A stretch of DNA of 59,830 nt from an uncultured Oscillospiraceae bacterium (GTDB taxonomy: Bacteria > Bacillota > Clostridia > Oscillospirales > Oscillospiraceae), in the NCBI GenBank assembly GCA_947599875.1, contig CANQFV010000014.1, positions 1 through 59,830 on the forward strand. Direction: 5' to 3'. The translations under genes were made by a program, and so were the position numbers. How positions within the stretch are numbered: position 1 is the stretch's first letter; every line of letters begins with the position of its first letter. The notes beneath the pieces were generated by a model, which made no database searches, was not told the origin of the DNA, and was given only the letters and a program-made list of their open reading frames with translations. This document shows positions 22,756 through 32,041 of the stretch, in pieces.

Positions 22756-23691
22756 TTAATATTGATATACCCCTCCGCCGATAAACTCCCGGAGCAGGGA
22801 GTTTTTGGGGACGAGCCTTGCCGGGAGGCGCACATACCCCTCCAAAAGGGGGATGATCCGCCGCACCTCCTCATATCCTGTGTGCGTGCCGGTGAGATCC
22901 CGCAAAAGGGGCAGGGCGTCGGCAGCCAGGACGTTGACCTCGTACTCCAGGGAGGAGTCCAGGATCATCTTGGCCTTGGGGATAAAGGGGGTGATATGCT
23001 CCCGCTCCCCCCGCATCACGTTGTCCCACATGGACAGGGTACACTCCGCGTCCGCCCCCCGGAAGTTGTTGTCCCGGACCACGCGCCGCACAAGGCGCAC
23101 CCACTCCGGCTTGAAAATCCGCCCGTCCGGGAAGCGCGTCTCGAAGCTGGCGGTGATGTACAGGGTGAACGCCCCGGGGTTCCGGTCGGTGATCAGGTCG
23201 TTCAGCGCGTGGATGCCCTCAAAGATAGCCACCTCGTTTTCCCGCAGAACAAGGGGCGTAAATTGGCTGGCGCTGCGCTTTTGCCGGGTGAACATGAAAT
23301 ACGGCACCCGGATCTCCCGCCCGGCGGCGAGATCGGCAAAGTGTTCATTGAGCAGATCCATATCCATGAGCATGGGGGACTCAAAGTCCACCTCCCCCTC
23401 CGGCGTGCGGGGGCAGGTGCGCAGATCCAGGGTCTTGAAGTAGTTGTCCATCGATATGGTGTGACAGCGCACACCCCGCTTGCCCAGCTCCGTCTCGATG
23501 AGCCGCGCCGTTGTCGTCTTCCCCGCGCCGCTGGGGCCGGCCAGAAGCACAATGGGGCACGTCTCCATATTCTTCCGGATGGCGTCCGCCGCCCGGACGA
23601 CTCTCCCCCGGTAGGCCCGCTCCGCGTCGTCGATAAATCCCTCCGGATCGCGGATGACCTGGTCGTTCAGATTCTCAATGGTGTAAACCAT
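22756..23691 (-). CDS. Uridine kinase-like nucleoside kinase
   Basis: 311 aa. The P-loop LLAGPSGAGKTTTARLIE (near residue 45) and the uridine-kinase features MDNYFKTLD, DFESPMLMDMDLLNEHF and EGIHALND place it in the uridine kinase/phosphoribulokinase family of nucleoside kinases. Many clostridial members carry an N-terminal TGS-like extension (about 550 aa in total); here only a short N-terminus (MVYTIENLNDQVI) is present. The ATG at 23691 follows AGGGGGA and sits 11 nt after the hemZ stop, so the two genes form one transcript. The exact nucleoside substrate is uncertain. Confidence 0.85.
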   Translation of the reverse strand: MVYTIENLNDQVIRDPEGFIDDAERAYRGRVVRAADAIRKNMETCPIVLLAGPSGAGKTTTARLIETELGKRGVRCHTISMDNYFKTLDLRTCPRTPEGEVDFESPMLMDMDLLNEHFADLAAGREIRVPYFMFTRQKRSASQFTPLVLRENEVAIFEGIHALNDLITDRNPGAFTLYITASFETRFPDGRIFKPEWVRLVRRVVRDNNFRGADAECTLSMWDNVMRGEREHITPFIPKAKMILDSSLEYEVNVLAADALPLLRDLTGTHTGYEEVRRIIPLLEGYVRLPARLVPKNSLLREFIGGGVYQY

Positions 23692-23702
23692 GTTCCCCCT
23701 CC

Positions 23703-25172
23703 TCACATTCCGGCGTAAAACCTGATGATTTTCTCCTTGTCGGCGGCGATCTTCTCCCCGCTCTCCATGTACTCCTTGGGGTATTTGGGGTCGAAGATCC
23801 GCTGGATAAGGCCGCTCTCCCGGTTCACAAGCTTGGTGGAGGCCCCGCCCCCCATCGCCAGGATGGTGCAAAGCTCCTCCATGATCAGGATGTTGTACAG
23901 GCTCTCCTCCCCCGGCTTTGACCAGCCCACGTTCTCAAAGCCGCCGGACATGAACTTCTGGCGGTACAGGTAATAGGGCCGGTATCCCGCCCCGGTGATG
24001 ATCCGGTTCCCGGTGTCGATCATCTGTCCCACCGCCTCCCCGTCCGGGCGGGTGGTGTCGTTCTCCGTGATCCGGGAGCCTTTCTTCAGGGCCAGGGTGT
24101 GGACGGTGATGTTCTCCGGGGCCAGGCCCGTCACCTGCTCCACCGTGCGTTCAAAGCCCTCCGGCGTGTCGGCGGGCAGTCCCGCGATAAGATCCATATT
24201 GACGGCGCAGTCCGTCTCCCCCCGGACAAGCTCATACGCCCTTAAAATATCCTCCGCCGTGTGCCGCCGCCCGTTGGCCGCCAGCACCTTGTCGGACATG
24301 GACTGGGGGTTGATGCTCAGCCTTGTGACCCCCGCCATCGCCCGGAGCTTCTCCGCCGTGATGGTGTCCGGCCGCCCCGCCTCCACGCAGAATTCCCGCA
24401 CGGCGCCCAGGTCAAACTCCCCCCGCAGCCGCCGGATAAGCTCCTCCAGCTGGGGGGCCGACAGGGTGGTGGGCGTCCCCCCGCCGATGTACACGGCCAC
24501 GGGCCGCAGGCCAAGTCTCCCCGCCGCCTGGGCGGTCTGGTGTATCTCCCGGTAAAGCGCCTCCAAAAATCCCGGGATCAGCCCTATGGATTTCTCCACG
24601 CTCTGGCTCACAAAGGTGCAGTAGGCGCACCGGGAGGGGCAGAAGGGGATCCCCACATACAGGGCCACATCCCGCTTTTCCAGCTCCCCCGCCGTCCGGA
24701 TGGACGCCTTGGCCGTGTGCAGGCAAAGCTCCGCCCGCTCCGGCGAGACGAAATACTCCTCCTCCATCCTGGCCACCGCCTCCCGGTCGCCAAGGCCGGA
24801 CTCCAGATACCCGGTCATGATGGTGCCGGGCCGGATCCCGGTGAGGGCGCCCCAAACCGGCTTTTTGGGCAGGAGCTGCATGGCCGCGTTGTAAAAGGCC
24901 AGCTTCAGGATCCTCTGGCACTCCCGGTCAGCCTCCAGCTTGTCCCCCAGGCGGGAGGCGTCCCCCTCCTGCCGGGCACAGGCAGACTTTCCCTCCCACC
25001 GGATGCGGGCGTATGCCCGCAGGCCGTCCCGGGTTTCCAGGCCCACGCAGGCCCAGTTCTCCCCCGGGTCAGGCTCCGCCTCCACATACTCCGGCCGCTC
25101 CGCCGGGAAGAGGGCCAGCAGGATCTGCTCCACGGCGTACCGGTATTCGTGTCCCTCCAGACGCAGCTTCAT
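23703..25172 (-). CDS. hemZ: HemZ-type radical SAM coproporphyrinogen dehydrogenase-like protein
   Basis: 489 aa. A long N-terminal region (about 1-165) precedes a radical SAM domain with the cluster motif CPSRCAYC and GGGTPTTLSAPQLEEL, and a HemN-like C-terminal half (SINPQSMSDKVLAANGRRHT, NMDLIAGLPADTPEGF). This matches clostridial HemZ, annotated as oxygen-independent coproporphyrinogen III dehydrogenase; many such organisms lack full haem synthesis, so the real substrate is open. It starts with ATG 25172 behind GAGGGG and overlaps the MBL gene stop by four bases. Confidence 0.88.
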   Translation of the reverse strand: MKLRLEGHEYRYAVEQILLALFPAERPEYVEAEPDPGENWACVGLETRDGLRAYARIRWEGKSACARQEGDASRLGDKLEADRECQRILKLAFYNAAMQLLPKKPVWGALTGIRPGTIMTGYLESGLGDREAVARMEEEYFVSPERAELCLHTAKASIRTAGELEKRDVALYVGIPFCPSRCAYCTFVSQSVEKSIGLIPGFLEALYREIHQTAQAAGRLGLRPVAVYIGGGTPTTLSAPQLEELIRRLRGEFDLGAVREFCVEAGRPDTITAEKLRAMAGVTRLSINPQSMSDKVLAANGRRHTAEDILRAYELVRGETDCAVNMDLIAGLPADTPEGFERTVEQVTGLAPENITVHTLALKKGSRITENDTTRPDGEAVGQMIDTGNRIITGAGYRPYYLYRQKFMSGGFENVGWSKPGEESLYNILIMEELCTILAMGGGASTKLVNRESGLIQRIFDPKYPKEYMESGEKIAADKEKIIRFYAGM

Positions 25173-25774
25173 AGTCCCCTCGCATATCTCATATACGGAT
25201 TTGAGGCCTTCTCCACGTCCAGCGTGGTGGGATCCATGTGCCCGGGGTAGACCTCATAATTCCCCGGGATGTCCCCGAGCCTGCGCAAAGAGGCCAGCAT
25301 CACGTCCATATCCCCGCCGTCCAGATCCGTCCGGCCGCAGCTTCCCTGAAAGAGCGTGTCCCCGGTGAACAGGGCGTCCTGACACACAAGAGTCACGGAT
25401 CCCGGAGAGTGCCCCGGCGTCTCCATCACCCGGAACCGCAGGGCGCCCACGTCGATCACATCCCCGTCGGCGTAGAACCGGGTCCCCTCCGGCGGCATGT
25501 AGCGGTAGGACTCCGGGTGATCCGTCACGTCCGCCCGGTGGATATACACCGCCGCCCCCGTCTCCTCCATCAGCTCCCGAACCGCGCCTGTGTGGTCGTA
25601 ATGGCCGTGGGTCAGAAAGATGGCCCGCACACGGACGCCGATATCCTCGATGTAGTCCATGATGGTGTTCACCTCGTCGCCGGGGTCGATCACCGCCGAC
25701 TGCATGGACCCCTCGTCCGTGACGATATAGCAGTTTGTCTCCATGTGCCCCACGGGGAGTGTCTTGATCAGCAT
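25169..25774 (-). CDS. Metallo-beta-lactamase fold hydrolase (glyoxalase II-like)
   Basis: 201 aa. The zinc-binding motif THGHYDHTG (residues 55-63), PGHSPGSVTL and the C-terminal YPGHMDPTTL identify a small MBL-fold hydrolase related to hydroxyacylglutathione hydrolases. Such proteins usually cleave thioesters, but the substrate is not predictable. It lies between dtd and hemZ on the same strand and overlaps hemZ by ATGA. The short distance to dtd (33 nt) suggests a dtd-MBL-hemZ-kinase operon. Confidence 0.87.
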   Translation of the reverse strand: MLIKTLPVGHMETNCYIVTDEGSMQSAVIDPGDEVNTIMDYIEDIGVRVRAIFLTHGHYDHTGAVRELMEETGAAVYIHRADVTDHPESYRYMPPEGTRFYADGDVIDVGALRFRVMETPGHSPGSVTLVCQDALFTGDTLFQGSCGRTDLDGGDMDVMLASLRRLGDIPGNYEVYPGHMDPTTLDVEKASNPYMRYARGL

Positions 25775-25807
25775 ACTGTCCCTATCCTTTCTGTCCCATC
25801 TTGTTTT

Positions 25808-26251
25808 TCACGGGTTTTTTGTGTCAAAGAGGACGGTCACCGGCCCGTCGTTGACGGAGTCCACCTGCATGTCCGCCCCGAAGGTGCCGTGGCGGACGGT
25901 AAAGCCCCGCCCCCGGCACTCCTCCATAAACAACCGGTACAGGGGTATGGCCGTCTCGGGCCTGGCGGCCTCGGTAAATCCCGGGCGGCGGGAGCTTGTG
26001 TCCGCAAAGAGGGTAAACTGGGACACGCACAGGATCTCTCCCCCCGCGGCGGCCAGATTCAGGTTCATCTTCCCCTGGCCGTCCTCAAAAACCCGAAGTC
26101 CGCACACACGGTCGGCCAGTCTCCTGGCGTCCGCCTCCGTGTCATCCCGGTGTACGCCCAGGAGAACGAGAAATCCCTTCCCGATCCTGGCCGTCTCCGC
26201 TCCCCCGATCGTGACCCCGGCCGTTAAAACTCTGGTGACAACCGCCCGCAT
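25808..26251 (-). CDS. dtd: D-aminoacyl-tRNA deacylase
   Basis: 147 aa, standard DTD length. It removes D-amino acids (and glycine from tRNA-Ala) mis-attached to tRNA. MRAVVTRVLTAGVTI at the start, the SQFTLFAD active-site motif and the second motif VNDGPVT (the family has NxGPVT) are in place. The ATG at 26251 is chosen over 26263 because GGGGGA lies just before it. In many Clostridia dtd follows relA; here the same order holds, but an A-B-C-D repeat separates them. Confidence 0.92.
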   Translation of the reverse strand: MRAVVTRVLTAGVTIGGAETARIGKGFLVLLGVHRDDTEADARRLADRVCGLRVFEDGQGKMNLNLAAAGGEILCVSQFTLFADTSSRRPGFTEAARPETAIPLYRLFMEECRGRGFTVRHGTFGADMQVDSVNDGPVTVLFDTKNP

Positions 26252-26265
26252 ATGATCCCCCATTC

Positions 26266-26588
26266 AAAATATTTTTTTGCGGGGCTTCGCCTCGCAAAAA
26301 CCCTTTTTTCAAAATCCCAATTCCAATATTTTTTGCAAGGACATGTGCCTTGCAAAAAATCCCTTTTGTCACGCAAGTGTGCGGCCCTCCGGGCCGTGCG
26401 CGCAGCGTGACGGCAGGGAAATTTTTCTGAATTTCGCAAAATTCAGAAAAATTTCCCGCACGCGCCCCTTGGCATTGAAAGGCCGCAGGGGTTGTCACCA
26501 AGGTAGGAGAGGCGCTAAAAGCTGCCATCACCAGAAAGTCTCTGTGGCCTTTCAAGCCAGTCTAAACCCCTGCGGCCTTTCAAGCCAG
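26266..26588 (-). repeat. Solo A-B-C-D element between relA and dtd, with an extra D hairpin
   Basis: On the minus strand, directly after the relA stop: long A hairpin (GGCCGCAGGGG...CCTGCGGCC), B with AAATTTTTCTGAATTT-type arms and TGCG/CGCA apex, C with GGCCC/GGGCC inner stem, D (GCAAGG/CCTTGC with T6/A6). A second D-like hairpin (TTTTTTTGCGGGGC...GCCTCGCAAAAA) lies at 26270-26301, next to dtd. No coding potential. Confidence 0.75.
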
Positions 26589-26590
26589 CA

Positions 26591-28807
26591 TTAAGTCCCC
26601 TGTCTTTTGACCTCCCGCACGCTCCGGACGTTCATCATCCTTGTCATGGCGGCGGCCAGCTCCGACTTGTCGTGGACACGCAGGGTGAGATACACCGTGG
26701 CCAGCCCCCCGCCCTGGTTCCGGGCGGTGAGGGCGTCCACCTTCACCTTCAGAGAGCTTAGGACTGTGGCGATGTCCATGACAAGGCCGTCCCTGTCCTC
26801 TGCGTTGATGGCCACGGCAGTCTGGTAGAGGTCGTCCTCCCCCGCGGCCCAGCGCACCGGGATCCAGCGGTCCCGCTCCTCCTCCCGCTCCACGGAGGAG
26901 GCGTAATTCCTGCAATCCGTGCGGTGGACGGAGACGCCGTACCCCCTGGTGATAAAGCCCACGATCTCGTCCCCCGGCACCGGCATACAGCAGTGTGAGA
27001 ACTTCACCAGGCAGTTGTCGATCCCCTCCACAATGATGCCGTTGACGGCCTTGGCGTTTTTCACGTCCTGGCTGGCCCACACGGGGTTGATGCCCTGCTT
27101 CTTGGCGGTGCGCTCGATCTGGCGCATCTCCTCCTTGATGTTGTTCACCGTCTTCTGGGCGGACAGGCCCCCGTAGCCGATGCTGGCGTATATGTCGTCC
27201 AGGGCGGAGACGGAGATCCGCTCCAGGATCCTGGCCAGGGCCTTCTCGTCGGTGAGGACGGACAGCGGCACGGCCTGGCGGCGCATCTCCGCCTCAAAGG
27301 CCGCCTTCCCCGTGACGATATTCTCCTCCCGCCGCTCCTTTTTGAACCACTGGCGGATCTTGTTGCGGGCCTCGGAGGATTTCACCAGGGTGAGCCAGTC
27401 GCGGCTGGGCCCCTTGGAGGTGTTGCTCGTTATGACCTCCACCACGTCGCCGTTTTGCAGGACGTGGGAGAAGGGCACGATCCGCCCGTTCACCTTGGCG
27501 CAGGTCATCCGGTTGCCGATGGCGGAGTGGATGGAGTAGGCAAAGTCGATGGGCGTGGCCCCGGCGGGCAGGCTCTTCACATCCCCGTGGGGCGTAAAGA
27601 CGAAAACCTCGTCGGCGAACATGTCCACCTTCAGGTTGGAGATGAAATCCTGGGCGTCGGAGTCCTCCTGCGTCTCCAGGAGGTTCCGGATCCAGGCGAA
27701 TTTGTCCTCGTCCCCCCGGCCCTGGATGCCCTCCTTGTATTTCCAGTGCGCGGCGATGCCGTACTCGGCGGTGCGGTGCATATCCCAGGTGCGGATCTGC
27801 ACCTCAAAGGGGATGCCCTCCGTGCCGATGACGGTGGTGTGGAGGGACTGGTACATATTGGGCTTTGGTGTGCCGATATAGTCCTTGAACCGCCCCGGCA
27901 CGGGCTTATACAGCTCATGGATGCACCCCAAGACATTGTAGCACTCGGCGATGTCGTCCACGATCACCCGGAAGGCGTAGATGTCCATGATCTCGTCAAA
28001 TTCCATAGACTTTCCGAACATCTTCCTGTAGATGGAGTAGATGTCCTTCGTCCTGGACTGGACGCCGCAGCGGATGCCGGCCTCGTCCATCCTGCGCCGG
28101 ATGGCCCGCTCTGTGCGCTCCATAAACCCGGCGTTCCGCTCCTCCCGGTCCCGGAGGGCGGATTCGATCTCCCGGTAGCCCACGGGATCCAGATAGAGCA
28201 GGGACAGATCCTCCAGCTCCAGCTTGATCTTCTGCATCCCCAGCCGGTGGGCGATGGGGGCGTAGATCTCCATCGTCTCCCGGGATTTCTCCAGCTGCTT
28301 CTCCTGGGACTGGTACTCCATCGTCCGCATGTTGTGGAGCCTGTCGGCCATTTTGATCAGCACCACCCGGATGTCCCTGGCCATCGCCAGGAGCATCTTG
28401 CGCAGATTCTCCATCTGCTCCTCCTCCTTGGAGGTGTAGCGCATCTTGGTCAGCTTTGTGACGCCCTCCACGATCTCCGCCACGCTCTCCCCGAAGCGCC
28501 TGGACACGTCCTCGTGGGTGACGGCGGTGTCCTCGATCACGTCGTGGAGAATGGCGGCAATGACGGAGTCCTCATCCAGCCCCATCTCCGCCACGATCAC
28601 CGCCGCGGCCAGGGGGTGGGTGATGTAGGGGCTGCCGTCCTTCCTCAGCTGCGGGCCGTGGGAGTCCCGGGCAAACTCGTAGGCCTCCCGGATCTTGGCC
28701 AGATTCTTGATCTGTGTATTTGTCTCGATCGACGTTTTCAGCCTGTCATACGCCGCCTCACAGACGGCGTCGGCCTCCGGAGTCATCCGGGTATCGTTCT
28801 CATCCAT
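26591..28807 (-). CDS. relA: Bifunctional (p)ppGpp synthetase/hydrolase
   Basis: 738 aa, the typical long RSH protein controlling the stringent response. In order: HD hydrolase domain (HD at 88-89 within LHDVIEDT), RelA/SpoT synthetase domain (KPNMYQSLHTTV), TGS domain (VFTPHGDVKSLPAGATPIDFAYSIH), helical/zinc-finger-like region with HCCMPVPGDEIVGFI, and C-terminal ACT domain. The intact HD motif and synthetase motif predict both activities. ATG 28807 follows AGGTGAGG. It is 69 nt downstream of recJ on the same strand, a conserved Firmicutes pairing. Confidence 0.95.
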   Translation of the reverse strand: MDENDTRMTPEADAVCEAAYDRLKTSIETNTQIKNLAKIREAYEFARDSHGPQLRKDGSPYITHPLAAAVIVAEMGLDEDSVIAAILHDVIEDTAVTHEDVSRRFGESVAEIVEGVTKLTKMRYTSKEEEQMENLRKMLLAMARDIRVVLIKMADRLHNMRTMEYQSQEKQLEKSRETMEIYAPIAHRLGMQKIKLELEDLSLLYLDPVGYREIESALRDREERNAGFMERTERAIRRRMDEAGIRCGVQSRTKDIYSIYRKMFGKSMEFDEIMDIYAFRVIVDDIAECYNVLGCIHELYKPVPGRFKDYIGTPKPNMYQSLHTTVIGTEGIPFEVQIRTWDMHRTAEYGIAAHWKYKEGIQGRGDEDKFAWIRNLLETQEDSDAQDFISNLKVDMFADEVFVFTPHGDVKSLPAGATPIDFAYSIHSAIGNRMTCAKVNGRIVPFSHVLQNGDVVEVITSNTSKGPSRDWLTLVKSSEARNKIRQWFKKERREENIVTGKAAFEAEMRRQAVPLSVLTDEKALARILERISVSALDDIYASIGYGGLSAQKTVNNIKEEMRQIERTAKKQGINPVWASQDVKNAKAVNGIIVEGIDNCLVKFSHCCMPVPGDEIVGFITRGYGVSVHRTDCRNYASSVEREEERDRWIPVRWAAGEDDLYQTAVAINAEDRDGLVMDIATVLSSLKVKVDALTARNQGGGLATVYLTLRVHDKSELAAAMTRMMNVRSVREVKRQGT

Positions 28808-28876
28808 ATCCTCACCTGATGCCTGTCTTCGCGGCGAACCCGCCGCGTTTCTGTCCTATCGCCCCACCGGGAGCCG

Positions 28877-30559
28877 TCAGTCCCTGGGCACAAAATCCGC
28901 CAGGCACAGCTGCACGCAGCGGCGGCCCCGGAATTCGTTGATCTGCGGGGTGAAGGCCACGTCCGCCATACCCCCCGCCCGGACGCCCAGCGCCTCCGGC
29001 CCCTTGGAGAAATATACCGCCTCAAAGACCTGCCCCCGCTTGCTCAGCCAGAGCTTGGTGTGCTTCCCCTCGCTGAGGGCGGCGGCGTTTTCCACACACA
29101 CGTCCCGCATACACAGCACGGGCTGCGGATTCCCCGGCCCGTAAGGCTCCAGCCGGTCAAGGGCCTCTAAATTGGGGATGCTCAGGATCTCCGGCTTGAT
29201 GACCTCCAGATCGATGTTCAGCACCCGCTCCGGGGGCTTTGGCCCCTCCCGCCAGATCCTGCCCAGGGCCTGGCGCAGGGCGTCAATGTTCTCCTCCGCC
29301 ATCGTCAGCCCCGCGGCCATCTCGTGGCCGCCGAAGTTTATCAGCAGCTCCCGGCAGGAGGCGATCGCCTCAAAAATGTTAAAGCCCGGCATACTCCGGC
29401 AGGAGCCGCGCCCCAGGCCGTCCTTTACGCAGATCATCACGGCCGGCAGGGAGTAGCGCTCCACCACACGGGACGCCACAATGCCGCACACCCCCTGGTG
29501 CCACCGGTCAGACGCCAGCACGATGGGTCCCTCCGGCGGATGGCCGTCCAGCATCTGGGCAGCCTGGCGGAACATCTCCCCCTCCAGGCGCTGTCGCTCC
29601 CGGTTCAGGGCGCACAGCTCCTCCGCCAGCACCTGGGCCCTGCGCGGATCCCGGGTGGTCAGCAGCTCCACTGCCACGTCGGTGGACCCCAGCCTCCCGG
29701 CGGCGTTGATCCTGGGGGCGATGGCAAAACCCACGTTCCCCACCGTGGGGGCCTTCCCGTCCATACCGGAGGCGGTGCGCAGGGCGGCCAGCCCCGGCCT
29801 CCCCCCGGCGCGGATCATCTCCAGCCCCCGCTGGATCAGGATCCGGTTCTCCCCGGTGACGGGCATCACGTCGGCGATGGTCCCCGTGGCCACAAGGTCG
29901 GCGTACTTCTCCAGCATCCGCTCCTCGCTCCCCGGCCCCTCCACGGCGCACACCAGCTTAAAGGCCACGCCCACGCCCGCCAGGCCCTTGGCCGGGCACG
30001 GGCAGTCCGGGCGCTTGGGATCCAGGCTCGCTATGGCGTCAGGGAGCTTCTGCCCCTGCTCATGGTGGTCGGTGATCACAAGGTCAAGGCCGATCTCCCG
30101 GGCGTGCCGGGCCTCCGCAACAGCCGTGATACCGCAGTCCACGGTGATCACAAGGCTGGCCCCCCAGCTTCTGACGGTGTCCAAGGCGGCGGAGTTCACG
30201 CCGTAGCCCTCCTCCAGCCGCTCCGGGATGTAGATGTCGCACACAAGTCCCTTTTCCCGCAGATATCCGGCCACGAGACAGCTGGCGGTAATGCCGTCCA
30301 CGTCGTAGTCCCCGTATACGGCCACATGCTCGCCCTGGGCAATGGCCCGGCGGACCCTGTCCACCGCGGCGGGCATATCCCGCATCAGCATCGGGTCGGA
30401 GATCGCCGACAGCTCCTGGGCCAGGGTCTCCTCCATCTCCCGCCTCGTGGTGACCCCTCTGGAGGCCATGACCACCGCCGTCAGGGGGTTGACCCCCTCC
30501 CGGCACAGTCCCACGGCGACGGCCCTGTCAAAGCCGTTTACGTTCCATCTTATGCTCAC
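28877..30559 (-). CDS. recJ: Single-stranded-DNA-specific exonuclease RecJ
   Basis: 560 aa from GTG 30559. A 5'-3' ssDNA exonuclease for recombination and repair. DHH-family motifs are clear: YGDYDVDGITA, TVDCGITA, ITDHHEQG and GVAFKL, followed by the DHHA1 GGHEMAAGL motif and a C-terminal OB-like domain (QINEFRGRRCVQL). I set the start here because a strong promoter (30600-30628) puts the transcript start near 30593, excluding more upstream in-frame ATG codons; GAGGTG lies 11 nt before the GTG. An alternative GTG is at 30571. relA follows on the same transcript. Confidence 0.92.
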   Translation of the reverse strand: MSIRWNVNGFDRAVAVGLCREGVNPLTAVVMASRGVTTRREMEETLAQELSAISDPMLMRDMPAAVDRVRRAIAQGEHVAVYGDYDVDGITASCLVAGYLREKGLVCDIYIPERLEEGYGVNSAALDTVRSWGASLVITVDCGITAVAEARHAREIGLDLVITDHHEQGQKLPDAIASLDPKRPDCPCPAKGLAGVGVAFKLVCAVEGPGSEERMLEKYADLVATGTIADVMPVTGENRILIQRGLEMIRAGGRPGLAALRTASGMDGKAPTVGNVGFAIAPRINAAGRLGSTDVAVELLTTRDPRRAQVLAEELCALNRERQRLEGEMFRQAAQMLDGHPPEGPIVLASDRWHQGVCGIVASRVVERYSLPAVMICVKDGLGRGSCRSMPGFNIFEAIASCRELLINFGGHEMAAGLTMAEENIDALRQALGRIWREGPKPPERVLNIDLEVIKPEILSIPNLEALDRLEPYGPGNPQPVLCMRDVCVENAAALSEGKHTKLWLSKRGQVFEAVYFSKGPEALGVRAGGMADVAFTPQINEFRGRRCVQLCLADFVPRD

Positions 30560-30599
30560 TTGACCTGACACCTCATAATATCTTTCTCTGTAAACATTC

Positions 30600-30628
30600 A
30601 TTATAACAAAGTTTCCCGTAGAGTACAA
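30600..30628 (-). promoter_or_regulatory. Promoter of recJ-relA
   Basis: On the minus strand TTGTAC (30628-30623), exactly 17 nt, TATAAT (30605-30600). It lies about 20 nt from the edge of the large repeat element beginning at 30647. Confidence 0.75.
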
Positions 30629-30646
30629 GTACGAACAGAAAAATTA

Positions 30647-31936
30647 CTGGCGAAAAAGGATTTTGGGTTCTCGTGGAGAACCCAAAATCCTTTTTCTGCC
30701 AAGGGGGGGGACTAAACTGGCTTGAAAGGCCGCAGGGGTCTTCTGGCGAGGGCAGCTTTTAGCGCCTTTCCGAGCTTTTGCGTAACCCCTGCGGCCTTCC
30801 AATGCCAATAGGACGCGTGCGGAAATGCCCCATTGAATTCTGCGGAATTCAGTGGGGCATTTCCTGCTGCCGCGCTGCAGCGCACGCCCAAGGGCGCACG
30901 TTTGCGCGGCAAGAGGGATTTTTTGCGAGGCAAAGCCCCGCAAAAAATATTTGAATGGGGGGAGCGGGACGGGGCGTTCTCCGTTGACCGGAGGTTTTCA
31001 CCCGGCGTTACAGAGGGACGGTTCTTTAGTCCCACCTGCGGTGTGACAAAAAAACCGTCCCTCAAGTCCCGCCTTTGTCGGAGGAACTACCCGCCTTCTG
31101 AGGAGGTGGGACAAAGGGGACGGTTCTTTCGTCACATCGGAGCAAAGCGGAGATGGGACTAAAGAACCGTCCCCGTGTCACACCGGCTTCCGGGAAACGC
31201 ACGACGCCACCCTCCTCCGTGCCCCACAGGGGACGGTTCTTGTGAACCACCTCCGCTGCGCTCCAATGTCCCACAAAAACCGTCCCCGTGAGGCAATGAT
31301 ACCACCCAGTTATCGATACCTGAGGAGGCGGTTCAACAGGGACGGTTCTTCGTGGGGCACAGGGGGACCCCACGCAATCACGATTGCGTGGGGAGAGGCG
31401 GAGCGAAGTCTGCGAGTGAGCCGTCACGCTTGCGTGACGGGGAGCTATCGCGACTTCCGCGACGACGATGACTCACAAGAACCGTCCCTTTGGGACGCCG
31501 GCTTCCCGGGGACGCTTGATGCCGCCTTTCCCCGTTTATTATACCGCCCTCAATCAACGACACGGGCCGCCGTGGGCGGCGGCCCCGACGGCAAATTTTA
31601 AAGTTTTCCATCTTAACGCAACCGCTCTGTCACCCAACCCGCCCGGGCCGATGAGGTCATCGGCCCCTACGGGGGGACTCTTGCAGGCACCGGACAAGCC
31701 CCGTCCCCACTCCCCCCCCCATTTCAAATATTTTTTCCAAGGACATGTGCCTTGGAAAAAATCCCTCTTGCCGCGCAAGTGACCAGTCCGCAGACTGGTC
31801 GCACAGCGCGGCAGCAGGAAGGGGTTCCTGAATTCCGCAGAATTCAGGAACCCCTTCCGCACGTCCTCCTTGGCAGAAAAAGGGTTTTGGGTTCTCCCCA
31901 GAGAACCCAAAACCCTTTTTCGCCAGCTTTTCGCCA
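30647..31936. repeat. Composite palindromic element 1 with inverted A-B-C-D ends
   Basis: About 1.29 kb between two divergent genes with no credible gene. Left, forward: a 21-bp A hairpin (30652-30696), a second long A hairpin (30717-30806), B (about 30823-30863), C (inner GCGCACGCCCAAGGGCGC), D (30919-30952). Middle: several T palindromes (31005-31360), the ACGCAATCACGATTGCGT palindrome (about 31370-31392), module E to 31470, a GGGCCGCC/GGCGGCCC hairpin (about 31562-31585) and GGGCCGATGAGGTCATCGGCCC. Right, reversed: D (31729-31768), C, B (31818-31857), A (31870-31936). The ends form imperfect inverted repeats of about 200 nt starting CTGGCG. Confidence 0.72.
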
Positions 31937-31985
31937 GCTTTGTAAAAAAACTGTAAATATGATTTCCTTTTCCGTGCAGGCGTGG

Positions 31986-31991
31986 TATAAT
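31986..31991 (+). promoter_or_regulatory. Likely -10 element for the U32 gene
   Basis: TATAAT, 50 nt before the U32 start, between the repeat element and the gene. At 17-nt spacing the -35 region reads TTTCCT, a poor match. Confidence 0.45.
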
Positions 31992-32041
31992 GAGCTTAAG
32001 TGTGCCCATATGGCCGGATTTGGAAGGAAGGAGGTGGGCGT

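Noticed and set aside
30562-30628. Upstream in-frame ATG starts for recJ
   Set aside because: A consensus promoter at 30600-30628 places the transcript start around 30593, and those codons lack ribosome sites.
31540-31700. tRNA or structured RNA gene in the interior of the composite element
   Set aside because: No cloverleaf or T-loop sequence (GGTTCGAATCC type) was seen here or elsewhere in the window. The same segment recurs in the other composites and is better called a repeat module.
30647-31936. Insertion sequence with a coding transposase
   Set aside because: Short open frames here all cross palindromes and resemble no transposase. The element is called non-coding.
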